A stretch of 64,000 nucleotides of DNA, taken from positions 163,628,080-163,692,079 of the forward strand of contig NC_080670.1 of NCBI RefSeq assembly GCF_030247195.1. The letters are read 5' to 3'. The notes beneath the pieces are model-generated. The model was not told where the DNA came from and searched no databases. It saw only the letters and a list, made by a program, of their open reading frames with translations. This DNA is from Topomyia yanbarensis. Its lineage: Eukaryota; Arthropoda; Insecta; Diptera; Culicidae. Of this stretch, positions 24,045 through 34,319 are shown in pieces (the first letter of the stretch is position 1; each line of letters begins with the position of its first letter). Both the position numbers and the translations under genes were made by a program.

Positions 24045-25457
24045 CATAGTATGATCGTTAAAACTAGTTTTCTGAGTTCTATCACATAAATAGTTATCAA
24101 ACCACTTATGTACTATCCCTCCGATACCAAATCGTTCTAAAGTTTGCAAAAGTAAAGGTCTCGAAATTGTTTCAAAAGCCTGTTTTAGATCCAAAAATAC
24201 AGCAAAAATCTCGATTTTTTCTTTTCATTTTGCTAACACAAGATTCAAAGCGGTTTCGCAAGAGTGTCCATCTCGGTATCTCGATTGCTCCGGAATTAGC
24301 AAATCATTACTATTCAAATATCTCATCAGCTGGCCCTTTACAACAAGGTCTAAAATTTTCTCTAATGTGTGCAATATGTTAATAGGGCGGTACTCTTCGG
24401 CTTTATCCGTCCCAGTAACTTTGGGAATAGGAATCACAAGTGATTCCTTCCAAACTTTCGGCCCGTGCCCAGTTTGTAGCGATTCGTTTACAAGGTCCAG
24501 TAGATCGTGTCCGATGACATGAAAGCAATCCTGTATCACTTTTGCGTTGACATTATCGATACCAGCCGATTATCCCAAACAAAAAACAAATATCCTTCAA
24601 CTGTTCAAAAGTGATTGGGTGAAATCCATCAAATCTACAGTTAACATTAATCGTTATTTCCACAGGTTCACTGACCAGCTCAATACTTTGATTGATTAGT
24701 TGCACGCTGTTAACGAAATAGTTGTTCAATTTTTCAGCTATTGTTTGTTCAGATTGCTCTTCTACCCCGTTGAAAGTTATGGACTGCGAGGAACTAGATT
24801 TAGGTTTAATTAAATTCTTTAGGATTTTCCATAACTCTTTGCTGTTGTTTTGATGTTGATCGATCTTCCTTTGAATATACTCACATTTGATCTTTTTCAA
24901 AGCTCGTGAATACATGTTTCGCGCGTGTACCTATTCCAAAGATGTTCATTATTAGTTCTGCAAAATTTCTTGTACTTTTTATCCCTTTTACGTTTCAGGC
25001 GCAAAAGGTCTAAAGAGTACCAGCTGTTCGAGTTATTTAAGTTATCATATTTTTGAGAAACTAAACTATTTGTACACTCTTTTAACACGTTAGTTAGAAT
25101 AGTTGCCTTGTTATTCAAATTTTTCATTCAATTCCGTAAAATCCAGGCTTCTCGAAACGAGTTGAGACATGACTTGTTTCGAGTATCTTTTCCAGCACTT
25201 AATTTTAACTTTATCCTCCTCACGGTTAGGTTCATTCTCCAGCAAAATTGAAATCGTCTCATGGTCTGAAATTTTTCAATTGGCCTCTACATACGAATGA
25301 ACCTCATCAAAATTGGAATACACGTGATCTATCAATGTTCTGCTGTGTCTGGAAATTCTTGTACACTCACTAACCGTTTGCTTGAAATTGAAAAACTCAG
25401 CTAACTGCTTCAATTGATTCGAATTTTGATCGCTGAGCCAATCAATATTCCATGTGA

Positions 25458-25735
25458 AGATTCCCTCTCGAGTGGAGTGGTTGTCTGGTTATATGAAAAG
25501 CCATCAACAAAAGCAAGTGGTCTGTTTCACTGACGGTTCTCTGATGAAGGGACGTGGTGATGCTGGCGTCTACTGTCGTGAAATGAGATTGGAACAATCT
25601 CACTCGCTAGGTAGATACTGTACTGTATTCCAAGCAAAAATCTTCCCGATTACAATACAATCGGGTACAATCGGCCCTTCGACAGAGTTTGTCCCTCAAA
25701 GTTATAAACTCCTGGTCACCCTAGTTTAATACCGC
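25458..25735 (+). pseudogene. RNase H fragment of a non-LTR element
   Basis: The plus frame reads V-C-F-T-D-G-S-L-M-K-G-R-G-D-A-G-V-Y-C (from 25520), the first catalytic-Asp block of an RNase H domain, then H-S-L-G-R-Y-C-T-V-F-Q-A-K-I-F, where the usual catalytic Glu of Q-A-E is Lys. It matches the minus-strand element at 14.8 kb closely. It is a short, inactive fragment abutting the 5' end of the CR1/L2-like element. Confidence 0.7.
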
Positions 25736-25881
25736 ATTTAAATATATTCCGTAGGGTAAATGCTTACTCCGAAAATAAAGCCTACTAATAAAACAAGGAA
25801 TCGAAGGATAAATAAAGAAAATCGTACACTGATAAAAATCCAAATGTTAAGTCTGTTTGCTTCAAACCACTTCAAATCCAT

Positions 25882-26363
25882 AGGGGAAAGTCGGCTAAGA
25901 CGGACACTGTGGGTAAGACGTTTGCGATTCTCACAAACTGCAAAATTAAATAAAAATGTAATGATACGGTAACATTTCTAAAAAAAAAATCAAATACTTC
26001 TGAAAGATACTGCAATAGAGAAGTATAGGAAATGTCAGATATAAGAGCAAAACGATTTATTTTTTCGACATCATGATTGGCTCAAAATAACAAAAACTTT
26101 ACATAATAATTCTGACATTAGTATCATGTTGGGTACGACGGACACAGCAGGGTACGGAAGATGGACATACTTCGTACGCCAATACAAAGCAGAATGCCGT
26201 CAAATTGTATACTGTTGGGCTATTTTTTGTTATTGCCACATAGCGATGTACTGAGAGAAAACAATATTTACTGGCCGAGAAGCGTCTCACTCTGCCCTTA
26301 TCCTATGTTCATCTTTACCAATGCTACATGTTCATCTTATCCACCTAGGCGTCCATCTTTCCC
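25882..26363. mobile_element. Probable TIR element with GGGGAAAG ends and TA flank
   Basis: The left end TA-GGGGAAAGTCGGCTAAGACGGAC and the inverted right end TA-TGGGAAAGATGGACG are similar in the outermost bases. The interior near both ends repeats the word (T/G)AAGA(C/T)GGAC in matching orientation. The 480 bp core is non-coding. The TA flank suggests a Tc1-mariner relative. Right-end similarity is imperfect, so limits may shift a few bases. Confidence 0.5.
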
Positions 26364-28833
26364 ATACCACTTTTGAAATGACGAATCTGGTCCTCTTTTT
26401 CATAACCATCTTAAACATATTTCTGTTTGAAATTTATTAGTATAAGTTCTTATATTTTGTTTATTTTGTTAAGTTTTATGTGCGTATTGCTATAGAATCG
26501 GATTTTATGTGCCTTATAGTTATGAAATGTGAAAATAAGATTAATATTTCTTCTAAATAAACACATTAGGTTTATGTGCCAACAAATAGTGTATATATGT
26601 TACCGCTATTTGCAAAAACCTAAGCGTAAGATCAATAGACATTGCATTCACATTTTTATCAGTGTAGAAATGCGATATTAATTTAAACCATTTTATTATA
26701 TTTCATGAATTCATATTAAAAACTTGAACGACTCATTGGGTAGCGTTCAACGTTAGAGCCCACATTGGATACGTTATAAACATTTTCTTATAGGGCATCT
26801 TGGAAAAAACGATGTTGAAAACGATAAATATTATTACATGCAACATTCGATTCAAGCTAGCACAAAATGTTGCACGCTACCCCCAGTACAAGTCCACCGT
26901 AACGTGCAATGGGCTGAGGACAAATATTTTCGTAGAGTACGAACCAGCGTAAAATGCAGTTAGTCCAATCACAATATGTGAGACAGAAAGAGAGGCTATG
27001 CGAGACGAACAGTAAAATTGACAGGAAAACAGAAAAAAAAACATCCGCATGTCCCGTCCCAGGTACGAACGAACGAATTTTCCTAATTGACACGGCTCGA
27101 TGAGCCTAATGAATAAGGGAAAGTTCCAGGTTTTTAGCTACAGCTCATTTGGCGTTTTCTTTACCTAGTGTGGTGAAACTTGAGACTTAATCTTAAATTG
27201 AATTTTTATTGAGTCAAGCTTAGAATATCGATTAAATTTGTAAATCTAGATAAACTGTGTTTAAGGTAGTTTCTATACCCTGTTGGATTTTTTGACTCCA
27301 CCTTGCATTCAATACACACAAATTAAATCCAAATTAGTCAAATTTTTGCTAAATTTTATGCAACACAAAATATCTTAAACGGAATAGTGTCAAATCTCTT
27401 CTTTTAGACAACAATTAGATGGAACAGCTTGACTCAAAAGTATACATATTTATTTTGGTTAAATGATTTGCAAGTGCTAATGTTTGATCATGCGTAACAT
27501 GTTGCTCATTTTGTCAATTTTTGGTTTGGTAGAAGCGTTTTTAGTTTCATTTGTTGTTGCATTTGCGCTAATTTTCTGCTAGAATTCTGATAAAACACGT
27601 ACAGAATGCCAGAGGGATTCTAATGGCAGAACCAGGAGAATGGGCAAAACTACCCCCTAAGAAAAGTTGGTTTCAAAATCGCCCTATGACCGACGTTCGT
27701 TAGACCAACGTTGACCGACGTCCAAATAACCGTTCAACAGACGTCCATCGTTAAAATGGTGGGAATTCGATGAATAATATCAATTTATGGGTCAAAAAAA
27801 TCATCCTTAATTTCAAAAAAATATGAATTTTTCAAATTTCGCAAACAGGATGGGACAAAGACCACACAATTTAATAAGTTTTTTAAAAAAATAATGTAGG
27901 GGATAGAAGGCCGCATTTTTTTTAAAAGAAACATAGCATTCGTCCATTGACTTATTTGACGTCTAGGACACCAACACAGTTGCAATGTGTATAGACATAT
28001 ATGTATACGCGATGTTTACAATTCGCCATCTGATTTAACCTCATTTGGCAAAAATTCTACCCGATTTAGCCTCAATCTCGCACTAACACAACTGCACATT
28101 GATTAGTCAATGCTTTACCGCTGCTGTTGTCTTGTTTCTTTTTGTTTTTTTATTTCGATTATAGAGGTTTCTCTTTTTGTTGTTGTATTCGGATTTTCGT
28201 CGTTATGAGAGTTATGGTTGTGATGCGGTCTTCCTTGTTATATGGCTCTTCATTAGTGCATGTAAATGTATCTTAAGAAAATTTTCTTAATCCAATCCCA
28301 TCATATCAGTAAAGTCGCATCGCTATCGTTCAAAGGTAAAGCCGATGCATAAGGCTTATATTGCATAACGGGGCACATTAAGCCGACACCGAGGTATTCG
28401 GATTAGAATCTAGACGACAAATGAATCAACAGATCAATTACATAATTGGGGGCTAATTACTTCAAGTAACATAATCAATTTTAGGGTGCCTATGAAGAAA
28501 ATTTTCTAAATCGGTTACAAAAATTATATTTAATTTTAAATAGGCATCGAAAAACTAAACAGTATCTCTCGTTTTTCGATGTTTTTGCGAGTGAATGGAA
28601 AAACTCAAAACTTGTTTTATTTTAAGCTATATGTTCCTTATTTGGGTTTTGTTTATCTGTACACCAATTTCAATGTCATATAAACAAATTGTAGGGAAAT
28701 GAAAGAAAGATATTTAAAATCTGGTAGTTGTTTTAATGTCATACATATTTAATTTTATTCTACCGAATTTCAGCTTTTTTCGCGACAGTGCCAGATTTTT
28801 TCTGCAAAAGTATCAAATTTTGTTTTAAAATAC
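26364..28833. other. Unassigned AT-rich sequence
   Basis: I see no gene. A short cluster of related words (GACCGACGTTC, ACCAACGTTGA, CCGACGTCCA, AGACGTCCAT) at 27688-27750 stands out, but no boundaries could be set. Confidence 0.4.
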
Positions 28834-28967
28834 TTACGGCTAATTTCTTCACTGGATGAAAATTGGTTTTCGCTGAAAACCAATTTTCAAGTTGCTGGTG
28901 GCCAATTAGCCGAAAACCGTTTTTCAACGAAATCCGGTTTTCATGTAGGTGAAGAAATTGGCCGTTA
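28834..28967. mobile_element. 134 bp palindromic MITE
   Basis: The ends TTACGGCTAATTTCTTCAC (28834-28852) and, inverted, TAACGGCCAATTTCTTCAC (28949-28967) match at 17 of 19. An inner perfect hairpin GAAAATTGGTTTTCGC / GAAAACCAATTTTC occupies 28858-28890. The unit is non-coding. TTA/TA at the ends suggests a TA-type target. Confidence 0.75.
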
Positions 28968-30560
28968 GAAATACTGAGAGGAAATCGAAATGCGTCTCCA
29001 AACCTAATGTAGGGGATAGTTTGAACGTTTCTTATTATATTCATGGTACCGACTTCGAAGACATGGACCTATTCGTCTGGAATTTCAAGAGAATATTTTT
29101 GAAGCATTCCACTTTTAGAAAATTATAATAGCTGATTTTTTCAAAGTTTGAACTTAACTTTGGGTTTGACGATTTTTCTTGTGCGCTTAGTCATATTGTC
29201 TACGCGGAGGTTAGCACCGATAGCTTAAACTCTGTCTATTGTTCGAATTTCTTCAAACGGCTTTGAATACATTCTTGAAATGTAATTATTTCAGATGATG
29301 CAAAAAAAAATCTACGTCCCCTTAAAAAAGCTACTTGGAAGGACATGATCACCTACCCCCTGTTGTCAAAAATTATCATAAAATACAAAACTCCCTACCC
29401 CTGTATAACGCTTTTTATATTTTCGGACGAAGCAAATAATCTTTTATTTCGGCACACACATCTAGCTGGACGAAGTATAAATTGAAGAATAATTAATGCA
29501 ATAATCAAAATCAAAAAGGTAAAAGGTATTTTGAGGTAGAAATTGTAGTAAAAAAAATAAAAGCACTTATTGTTACGTAGGTTTTAATAAAAAACATCCC
29601 TATTGTTGAAATGAACTAAAGAAATATGAAAAGATGGTTTTGGCTTAATGCTATGTGTTCCCGTTTTTATTTATTATTTGAATACGTTATAAATTATCTG
29701 ATACTTAACATAGGAATAGTTTAGTTTATATACATTAGTCTAAATGGAAAAAAATGTTCGCTGTCATGTCATTTGAATGGATTCTATTGTCTACTAGAAC
29801 AACTTTAACAATAATCTACATTTTGATATATAATATTATAGCTACATGTTTACTCATACTTGTATTTTTTAGCATTTTAAAAGAGTTTTAATTTTCTTTA
29901 GACTATTCGAATTAGTTTTTTCAACAATGGCGGGTGATTGCTTCAATTATCAATGTAATTTTGCGTAATTCAGGTAACCATTTACCATGTATGAATTTGC
30001 GATATTAATTTTTTACTGTTATTGCAACATTGGCAATAACATTACAGGTATTTCTGGTAAATCACGTTATCTATTCCAGAATTTTTCTGACTTTACTATT
30101 CTTCCTTTGCGAACAGAACGACGAAAGTACCTAACATCTTTATTTTAATTATCAATGAATTGAAGCAGTAATCTATTATAATTTTATGTTTTTTACAAGC
30201 TTGGTAAAACTGTTTCTATTAGCCTATGATGCTTTAATAATCCCTAGTATGAAGTTGCTATGAGTTTAAAACCCGTTATTTGCCTCTTCTCTCAAGCGAT
30301 TGTATTATGGTGGGTAGGCTAAATACAATAATTTGGTGTACTAGGTATATAATCGCTGCACGCTTACCTTAGAGCTACTTCCAGCGCCTAACAATAGGTA
30401 ACTATGAAGTTAGCTATCGACTGCTAAATGAATTTCAAATTTGAATACTAACCTTGCTACCACTTGTTTTGCAGCAAGTGGACAAGGTCAATTAAATTGT
30501 ACGAAGGTCTGCTAAACTATATTAAACCGAAATTCATGAAAGCATAGTCATTGTGGCACA
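28968..30560. other. Unassigned AT-rich sequence downstream of the minus-strand gene
   Basis: No exon or element was identified. This stretch lies immediately 3' of the gene ending at 30570 and should contain its 3' UTR. I could not pick one AATAAA signal among several A-rich candidates. Confidence 0.4.
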
Positions 30561-30569
30561 GATGCTGCT

Positions 30570-32362
30570 TTACCGTGTCACAGCGTAAAGCAGATTGTCC
30601 AGATTTAGCTTGTTTTTGTTTGGTAACGGTGCGCCGTGTCCCGGTCTACCCCAGAACGAGGACCACGTCTCAAAGTGTTGCTTGCTGGTTTCAAATTCTA
30701 CGACCCGGCAGGATTCTATCTTTCTCTGTTTCTGGTTCATCTGGCGATTCAGTTCGTGGAGGTACTCATCGCCGGAATGGCGTACGGTACTGCTGCTGAA
30801 ATCAGTGAAAAAGATGAGTAATTAGTGACGGAATGTTCCAAGCGTCTTGAACTAGGTATCTGCTGTACTATTCAAACTATTTTTTTTCCAGATTTGGGCT
30901 GGGATGATAATTTACCCATTGGAGCTGTACTTATCGATCTTGGTTATATCGGTTGTACCGAGACTAATTGGCCTCTGCTGTGAGCGTCTTTTGGCCAGCA
31001 GTGGAACCAGCTCAACGCCCCCCGTTATCATACAGTTACGAGTCGGTGTGATCTTAGCCCCCTTTTTAGCAATCGGAGCCCGCCCCGGTGTATTTGGTTG
31101 ACCCTGCTGACATAGCCGCGGTACACGACGATCCGTGATCTTATCGGTGCTGGGGTTTGCTTCGTACCGCATCGGTTGACTTGGTGCCGTTGCTGGCGGT
31201 GCCATCAGTACTCTAGGAGGGCTGACGGTGGTTCGTGACATCTTAGCACTTCCAATGCTACCGTTGGCAACTGGGGTGAGGCTATTGCTGATGCATTGGC
31301 ACACGCACCGGTCGCAGCAGTTGGAAAACTTTTTCAAGTACTTATTTTCCTCCTCCAGCTGGCGTTGCATTCTCGTTACGATATCGATGTCTAGATCTTG
31401 CAGAGTTTCCTTATTGGTCCAACCCTGGAAATGAAAAGTAGAAACATTTGATTATCGGTATGAAATTGTGTGTTTTGTTTAAAGCTAAAAGCTGTGAGAT
31501 AAAGATTGCTACAGGCACCCTCGATGATCCAAAATAACTGTAAAATATTGCCAACCCCCAAAAAGAGAATATAGTGTATACAACATAGTTTGAAAATACA
31601 TCTGAACGCGCTCCGGGTCTAGCGAAACAAAAAAAAAAAACAAAATAAAGTTTCAGATTATTTACCATTGATTTCATAAAGTTGTGCCCAACATTCTTTG
31701 GCGGTCTCCATGGTTTTCCACCTGGACCCGGTTTTCCCCATGGCCCTCCATTCTGAAATACAGAAAAACTATAACGTATCGGAACAGAAAGTCAATACTA
31801 ATCGAAACCAGTCCAAACTTACCGATTTACCGTCTGAATCGGAGCTTCTGGCTTTCTGCCGGTTCTCCTTATCGGCCACAATCCGGTCCAGTTCCGCTCG
31901 ATATATCTGCTTCTGTGCTGGTGTCGTTTTATATCGCAGATCAATGTCCACGTGGTACCGATTGGCATCGTTGAAACTAATGATAGGATCATCCGTTAGC
32001 CCAGCAACAATTTGACCTGAAGCGTTCCGCAACGGTGCACCACCACCGCCGGCACTCACTCCCTTGGGCCGCTGCATGGAAACTGGATTGCGAATATCCT
32101 GCCGTCAGGAAGCGTGCAAATTGGGTGTGGTAGGAAGCTAGATTTAGTGATATAAGTTGATTTACTATATAAACATAACTTTTCATGCCCTTTCAAAAAA
32201 GTTTACGATCGTTTACCGATTCGGCGATTATTTAGCAGAACCTACATTTTTTGCCTCCGGGTACAGTCCATGCAGTTGAATGTTCCGAATACGAACGGTG
32301 TCGTTTGGGGCACCTCCGCCTTTGCGTCCCCAGGGCGAGTAGCGCTCCATCACTTCTCGGTA
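30570..32362 (-). CDS. Unidentified multi-exon gene, W-G-[KR]-x-G-x-G-[AK]-P repeat protein
   Basis: Five exons, all with GT-AG junctions: 32362-32246, 32098-31823, 31752-31666, 31424-30916 and 30795-30570. They sum to 1473 bp, 491 codons including a TAA stop, in one frame. Introns are 147, 70, 241 and 120 bp. The protein repeats a glycine-proline-tryptophan motif: [10 protein letters not shown] (exon 1 seen), [14 protein letters not shown] (exon 3), W-G-R-P-G-H-G-A-P (last exon). Two helical segments of the type Y-x2-E-L-[ND]-R-x8-K precede such motifs. Exon 4 has a coiled-coil-like [13 protein letters not shown] and a C-C-D-R-C-V-C-Q-C cysteine cluster. The last intron has a tandem CAG-CAG-CAG acceptor, so variants differing by one residue are possible. 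The first coding exon is not found; it lies upstream of 32362. I do not recognise the family; a cytoskeletal or ciliary role is only a guess from the motif style. Confidence 0.85.
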
Positions 32363-32781
32363 CTGAAAGAGGGGTAACTGGCATAAGACGGTCGCCGTCA
32401 ATTAGCTAAGTGTCTTCTGATGCGATGGTAATGATAGTGCAGCAATGAAATGCAACGAGTCAATTGCCGTTCGAAACAATGAAAGGGAACGATTTGCGTG
32501 AGGTGTCCTACTGATACGATCAAAACAAATCAATTGTTTCACGCTGTCGGTCGGTGAACGATAGGTAGTTCGTCGGTCGGATCATAAACCCAACTGCACG
32601 CGTTGTATTATATAACAGATACAATTTATGCGTTCGTATATCCGCTAATAAATTTTGCTATCTCTTTCGGGGAGATAACAAACTGCGACTATTGAACAAC
32701 TTGTCCCCCCGTGAATGAAATTTAAAACTATAGATGACGAATGAAATGGAGTGGTCTATACAAATCGCATAATAGCCGTTT

Positions 32782-32823
32782 ACTAAGCTAATGTCGGATT
32801 CGGATGAGACGAAGTCTAAACGC
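32782..32823 (+). ncRNA. Degenerate hammerhead remnant E
   Basis: The stretch matches ribozyme D from its loop I onward (ACTAAG, TGTCGGATTC), but the core reads CGGATGA instead of CTGATGA and TAAA instead of GAAA, and no upstream cleavage triplet is present. Stem II GAC-GAA-GTC is kept. It should be catalytically dead. Confidence 0.7.
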
Positions 32824-33088
32824 AAACTAACTAATTTAGTTATAGGTTTGTGCTCTTCATGCTCAAAGATGGTTTTGACAAATTTCACCTTAATGTGGAA
32901 AAAATAGTTTTCACCAAAATTTTGCTCCTTGAAAAACATAGTATAGTACATATTGACTTGCTAAGCCAAACCAAGTTTCAATTTCATACATTCTCACCAG
33001 CTTAATCAGAATTCTTTTTCTTGCCGGACATCACGTAGACTAATGGTTTGCTTAAAAACACAAATAGTGTTTTCGTTTTTTAGAGCTA

Positions 33089-33145
33089 GCGTCAATCCTT
33101 GTCACTAAGTTAGTGTCGGATTCTGATGAGACGAAGTCGAAACGC
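33089..33145 (+). ncRNA. Hammerhead ribozyme D
   Basis: Stem III GCG (33089-33091), T-C (cut expected after 33093), stem I AATCC (33094-33098) with GGATT (33118-33122), core CTGATGA (33123-33129), stem II GAC-GAA-GTC (33130-33138), GAAA (33139-33142), CGC (33143-33145). Relative to ribozyme B, stems I and II have compensatory changes (AAGCC/GGTTT to AATCC/GGATT; GGC/GCC to GAC/GTC), evidence that the fold was maintained. Stem III is only 3 bp. Confidence 0.85.
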
Positions 33146-33154
33146 AAATTCCAT

Positions 33155-33450
33155 AACAAATTTGGAGATTTTAATGCTTGGGTAGTGGAGCGGATAAGCA
33201 GACATACCAACACGAAAGTGTATAGCTTGTTGGAATCTCTAGCCGAATTGGATGCAATGTAGTCCGAATTGAATAAAAGAGGTGTTTTCTTGAAGATACT
33301 TAGCCACGAGCGTATGCCGACCCTGAGGCATTGGGAAAGCGATACGCGAGTTACACCACTTGACAATCCGACGAGAGCTCACGAGCGGAAGTGGAAGGTG
33401 AAGTCATTTGAAAACGATCTCTTTGTGGATGCACTTGTTATGTATTGTTT
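33155..33450 (+). pseudogene. R1-type endonuclease fragment
   Basis: The frame reads G-D-F-N-A-W (33165), then S-L-L-E-S-L-A-E-L-D, the endonuclease segment seen in full in the R1-like copy at 41.4 kb. Further on come W-K-V-K-S-F and D-L-F-V-D-A-L, resembling the endonuclease C-terminus after an internal deletion. Stops break it. Confidence 0.6.
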
Positions 33451-33743
33451 TGTAACGTTCTACTTCGTGTAGGTGGGGTCACGCTGCACTCACCAGCTAG
33501 GATCGTTTCACTATTGTCTCCTGGAGAAATTCACACTGGGCGGACTTTTCTTCCCACACTATGGTCACTGAGCGAATCGTAATATCAAGCGGAAACAAGC
33601 ACCAAAAGGGAAGCACCATAAACTAAAACAGGACGACACAGCTTGAATATTCAGACAATACATTTTTTATTTAATAATTCTATATTTTTTTGATTTCACG
33701 ACAGGTGCCAGGAGGGCTATAAAAAACAACCAAAATTTATTAC

Positions 33744-33994
33744 TTGCGCTTTTATTTGACGAAATCTTCTTCTGGTGACATCGTTGCGGCCGTAACGACG
33801 TTGTTCGACTTTCTGCTGGCTGAATGCGGGATGGGCTTCGATGGTGGTGCAGGAACAGACGGACGATGGCGACGGGGGACTCCAGATGAAGCAGAAAATC
33901 GGCCTATTTGTAGCGTAGGCCTGCGTTTCACTATCAGGCCCGGGGAGTGGTGCTGCGCGCACTTTCCACACGCGAGTGTCTGACTATAAGTCAA
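33744..33994 (-). CDS. Short basic, proline/serine-rich reading frame, unidentified
   Basis: The minus frame 33752-33994 reads about 80 codons, starting with C-G-K-C-A-Q-H-H and rich in R, P and S, and ends at a TAA that overlaps AATAAA (33745-33755). A second AATAAA follows at about 33736. The polyadenylation context supports a real 3' terminal exon or the 3' end of a retroelement gene. No domain is recognised and the 5' connection is unknown. Confidence 0.3.
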
Positions 33995-34319
33995 GCAGGA
34001 TTTTCAACGTCTTTTCGGTCGACGACCAAACCCAACCGGCATTTGGGTAGTGGCGTCCATAATGGCGTTCTAACTTTGCCAGTTACTGACCGTTACTTTG
34101 CACTCGCGGATTTTTTGAACCCGTTACCACACTTATCCTGCTTGACCAACCGACCAGAACCAAACGATCGTGTGGATGTTCTGAACGATCGACTAACTAG
34201 ATCCGGCGGATCAACGTTTTACAAAAACCAAGCGTTCAAAGGACGAATCGCGCGGTCACGTAGATGTAGAGTCTCGTCAGGATCACTTTGGATTTCTTCG
34301 GAATCAAAAACACGCTTAT

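Larger units (their letters stand above)
23628..24053 (-). mobile_element. Hammerhead-ribozyme non-autonomous retroelement, copy 1
   Basis: The insert is flanked by an exact 13 bp duplication, ATCGTTAAAACTA, at 23615-23627 and 24054-24066. Module order on plus is Y (23628-23744), X (23745-23862), L (23863-23935), then an inverted copy of X (23936-24053). X and its inverted copy each contain a complete hammerhead motif, so the transcript of either strand has one. Y contains CACCCTAAGGAGG and two GGTAAAAACC repeats. No protein is encoded. Copies 2 and 3 show the same modules in another starting phase. Confidence 0.9.
22624..25457 (-). pseudogene. CR1/L2-like non-LTR retrotransposon, 5'-truncated
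   Basis: On the minus strand: the end of an endonuclease domain (25140-25455, with N-I-D-W-L and S-D-H-E-T), linker segments (24897-25127; 24553-24915), RT N-terminal motifs (24225-24539, E-E-Y-R-P-I-N-I-L), F-L-D-L-K-Q-A-F-E-T (24180), then P-Q-G-S-V-L-G (23570) and F-A-D-D-T-V-L-F (23482). The frame ends at 22892. An A-run at 22624-22631 may be the poly-A end. Two or three frameshifts inactivate it. A 426 bp ribozyme element (23628-24053) sits between the F-D and P-Q-G motifs; ignoring it and one 13 bp duplication restores the frame. Confidence 0.8.
32782..33150 (+). mobile_element. Hammerhead-ribozyme non-autonomous retroelement, copy 3 (one full monomer between two ribozymes)
   Basis: A degenerate hammerhead at 32782-32823 and a complete one at 33089-33145 are in the same orientation with corresponding core bases 312 bp apart. 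The sequence between them aligns by eye, in order, with the inverted monomer of copy 2: G-TTTGTGC (32846), CAAAGA-TGGTTTT (32863), TGCTAAGCCAA-CAAGTTTC (32958), GCCGGACATCACGT (33024) and AAACACAAATAGTGTTTT (33056). It is therefore a diverged head-to-tail dimer slice of the same element. No target duplication was found. R1 endonuclease sequence abuts on the right. Confidence 0.8.

Noticed and set aside
27688..27750. Cluster of GACCGACGTT-like words as a regulatory module
   Set aside because: Too short and degenerate to define; no neighbouring gene.
31769..32077. Single open frame treated as a separate gene
   Set aside because: It is exon 2 of the five-exon gene read through its donor site; splice phases fit the larger model.
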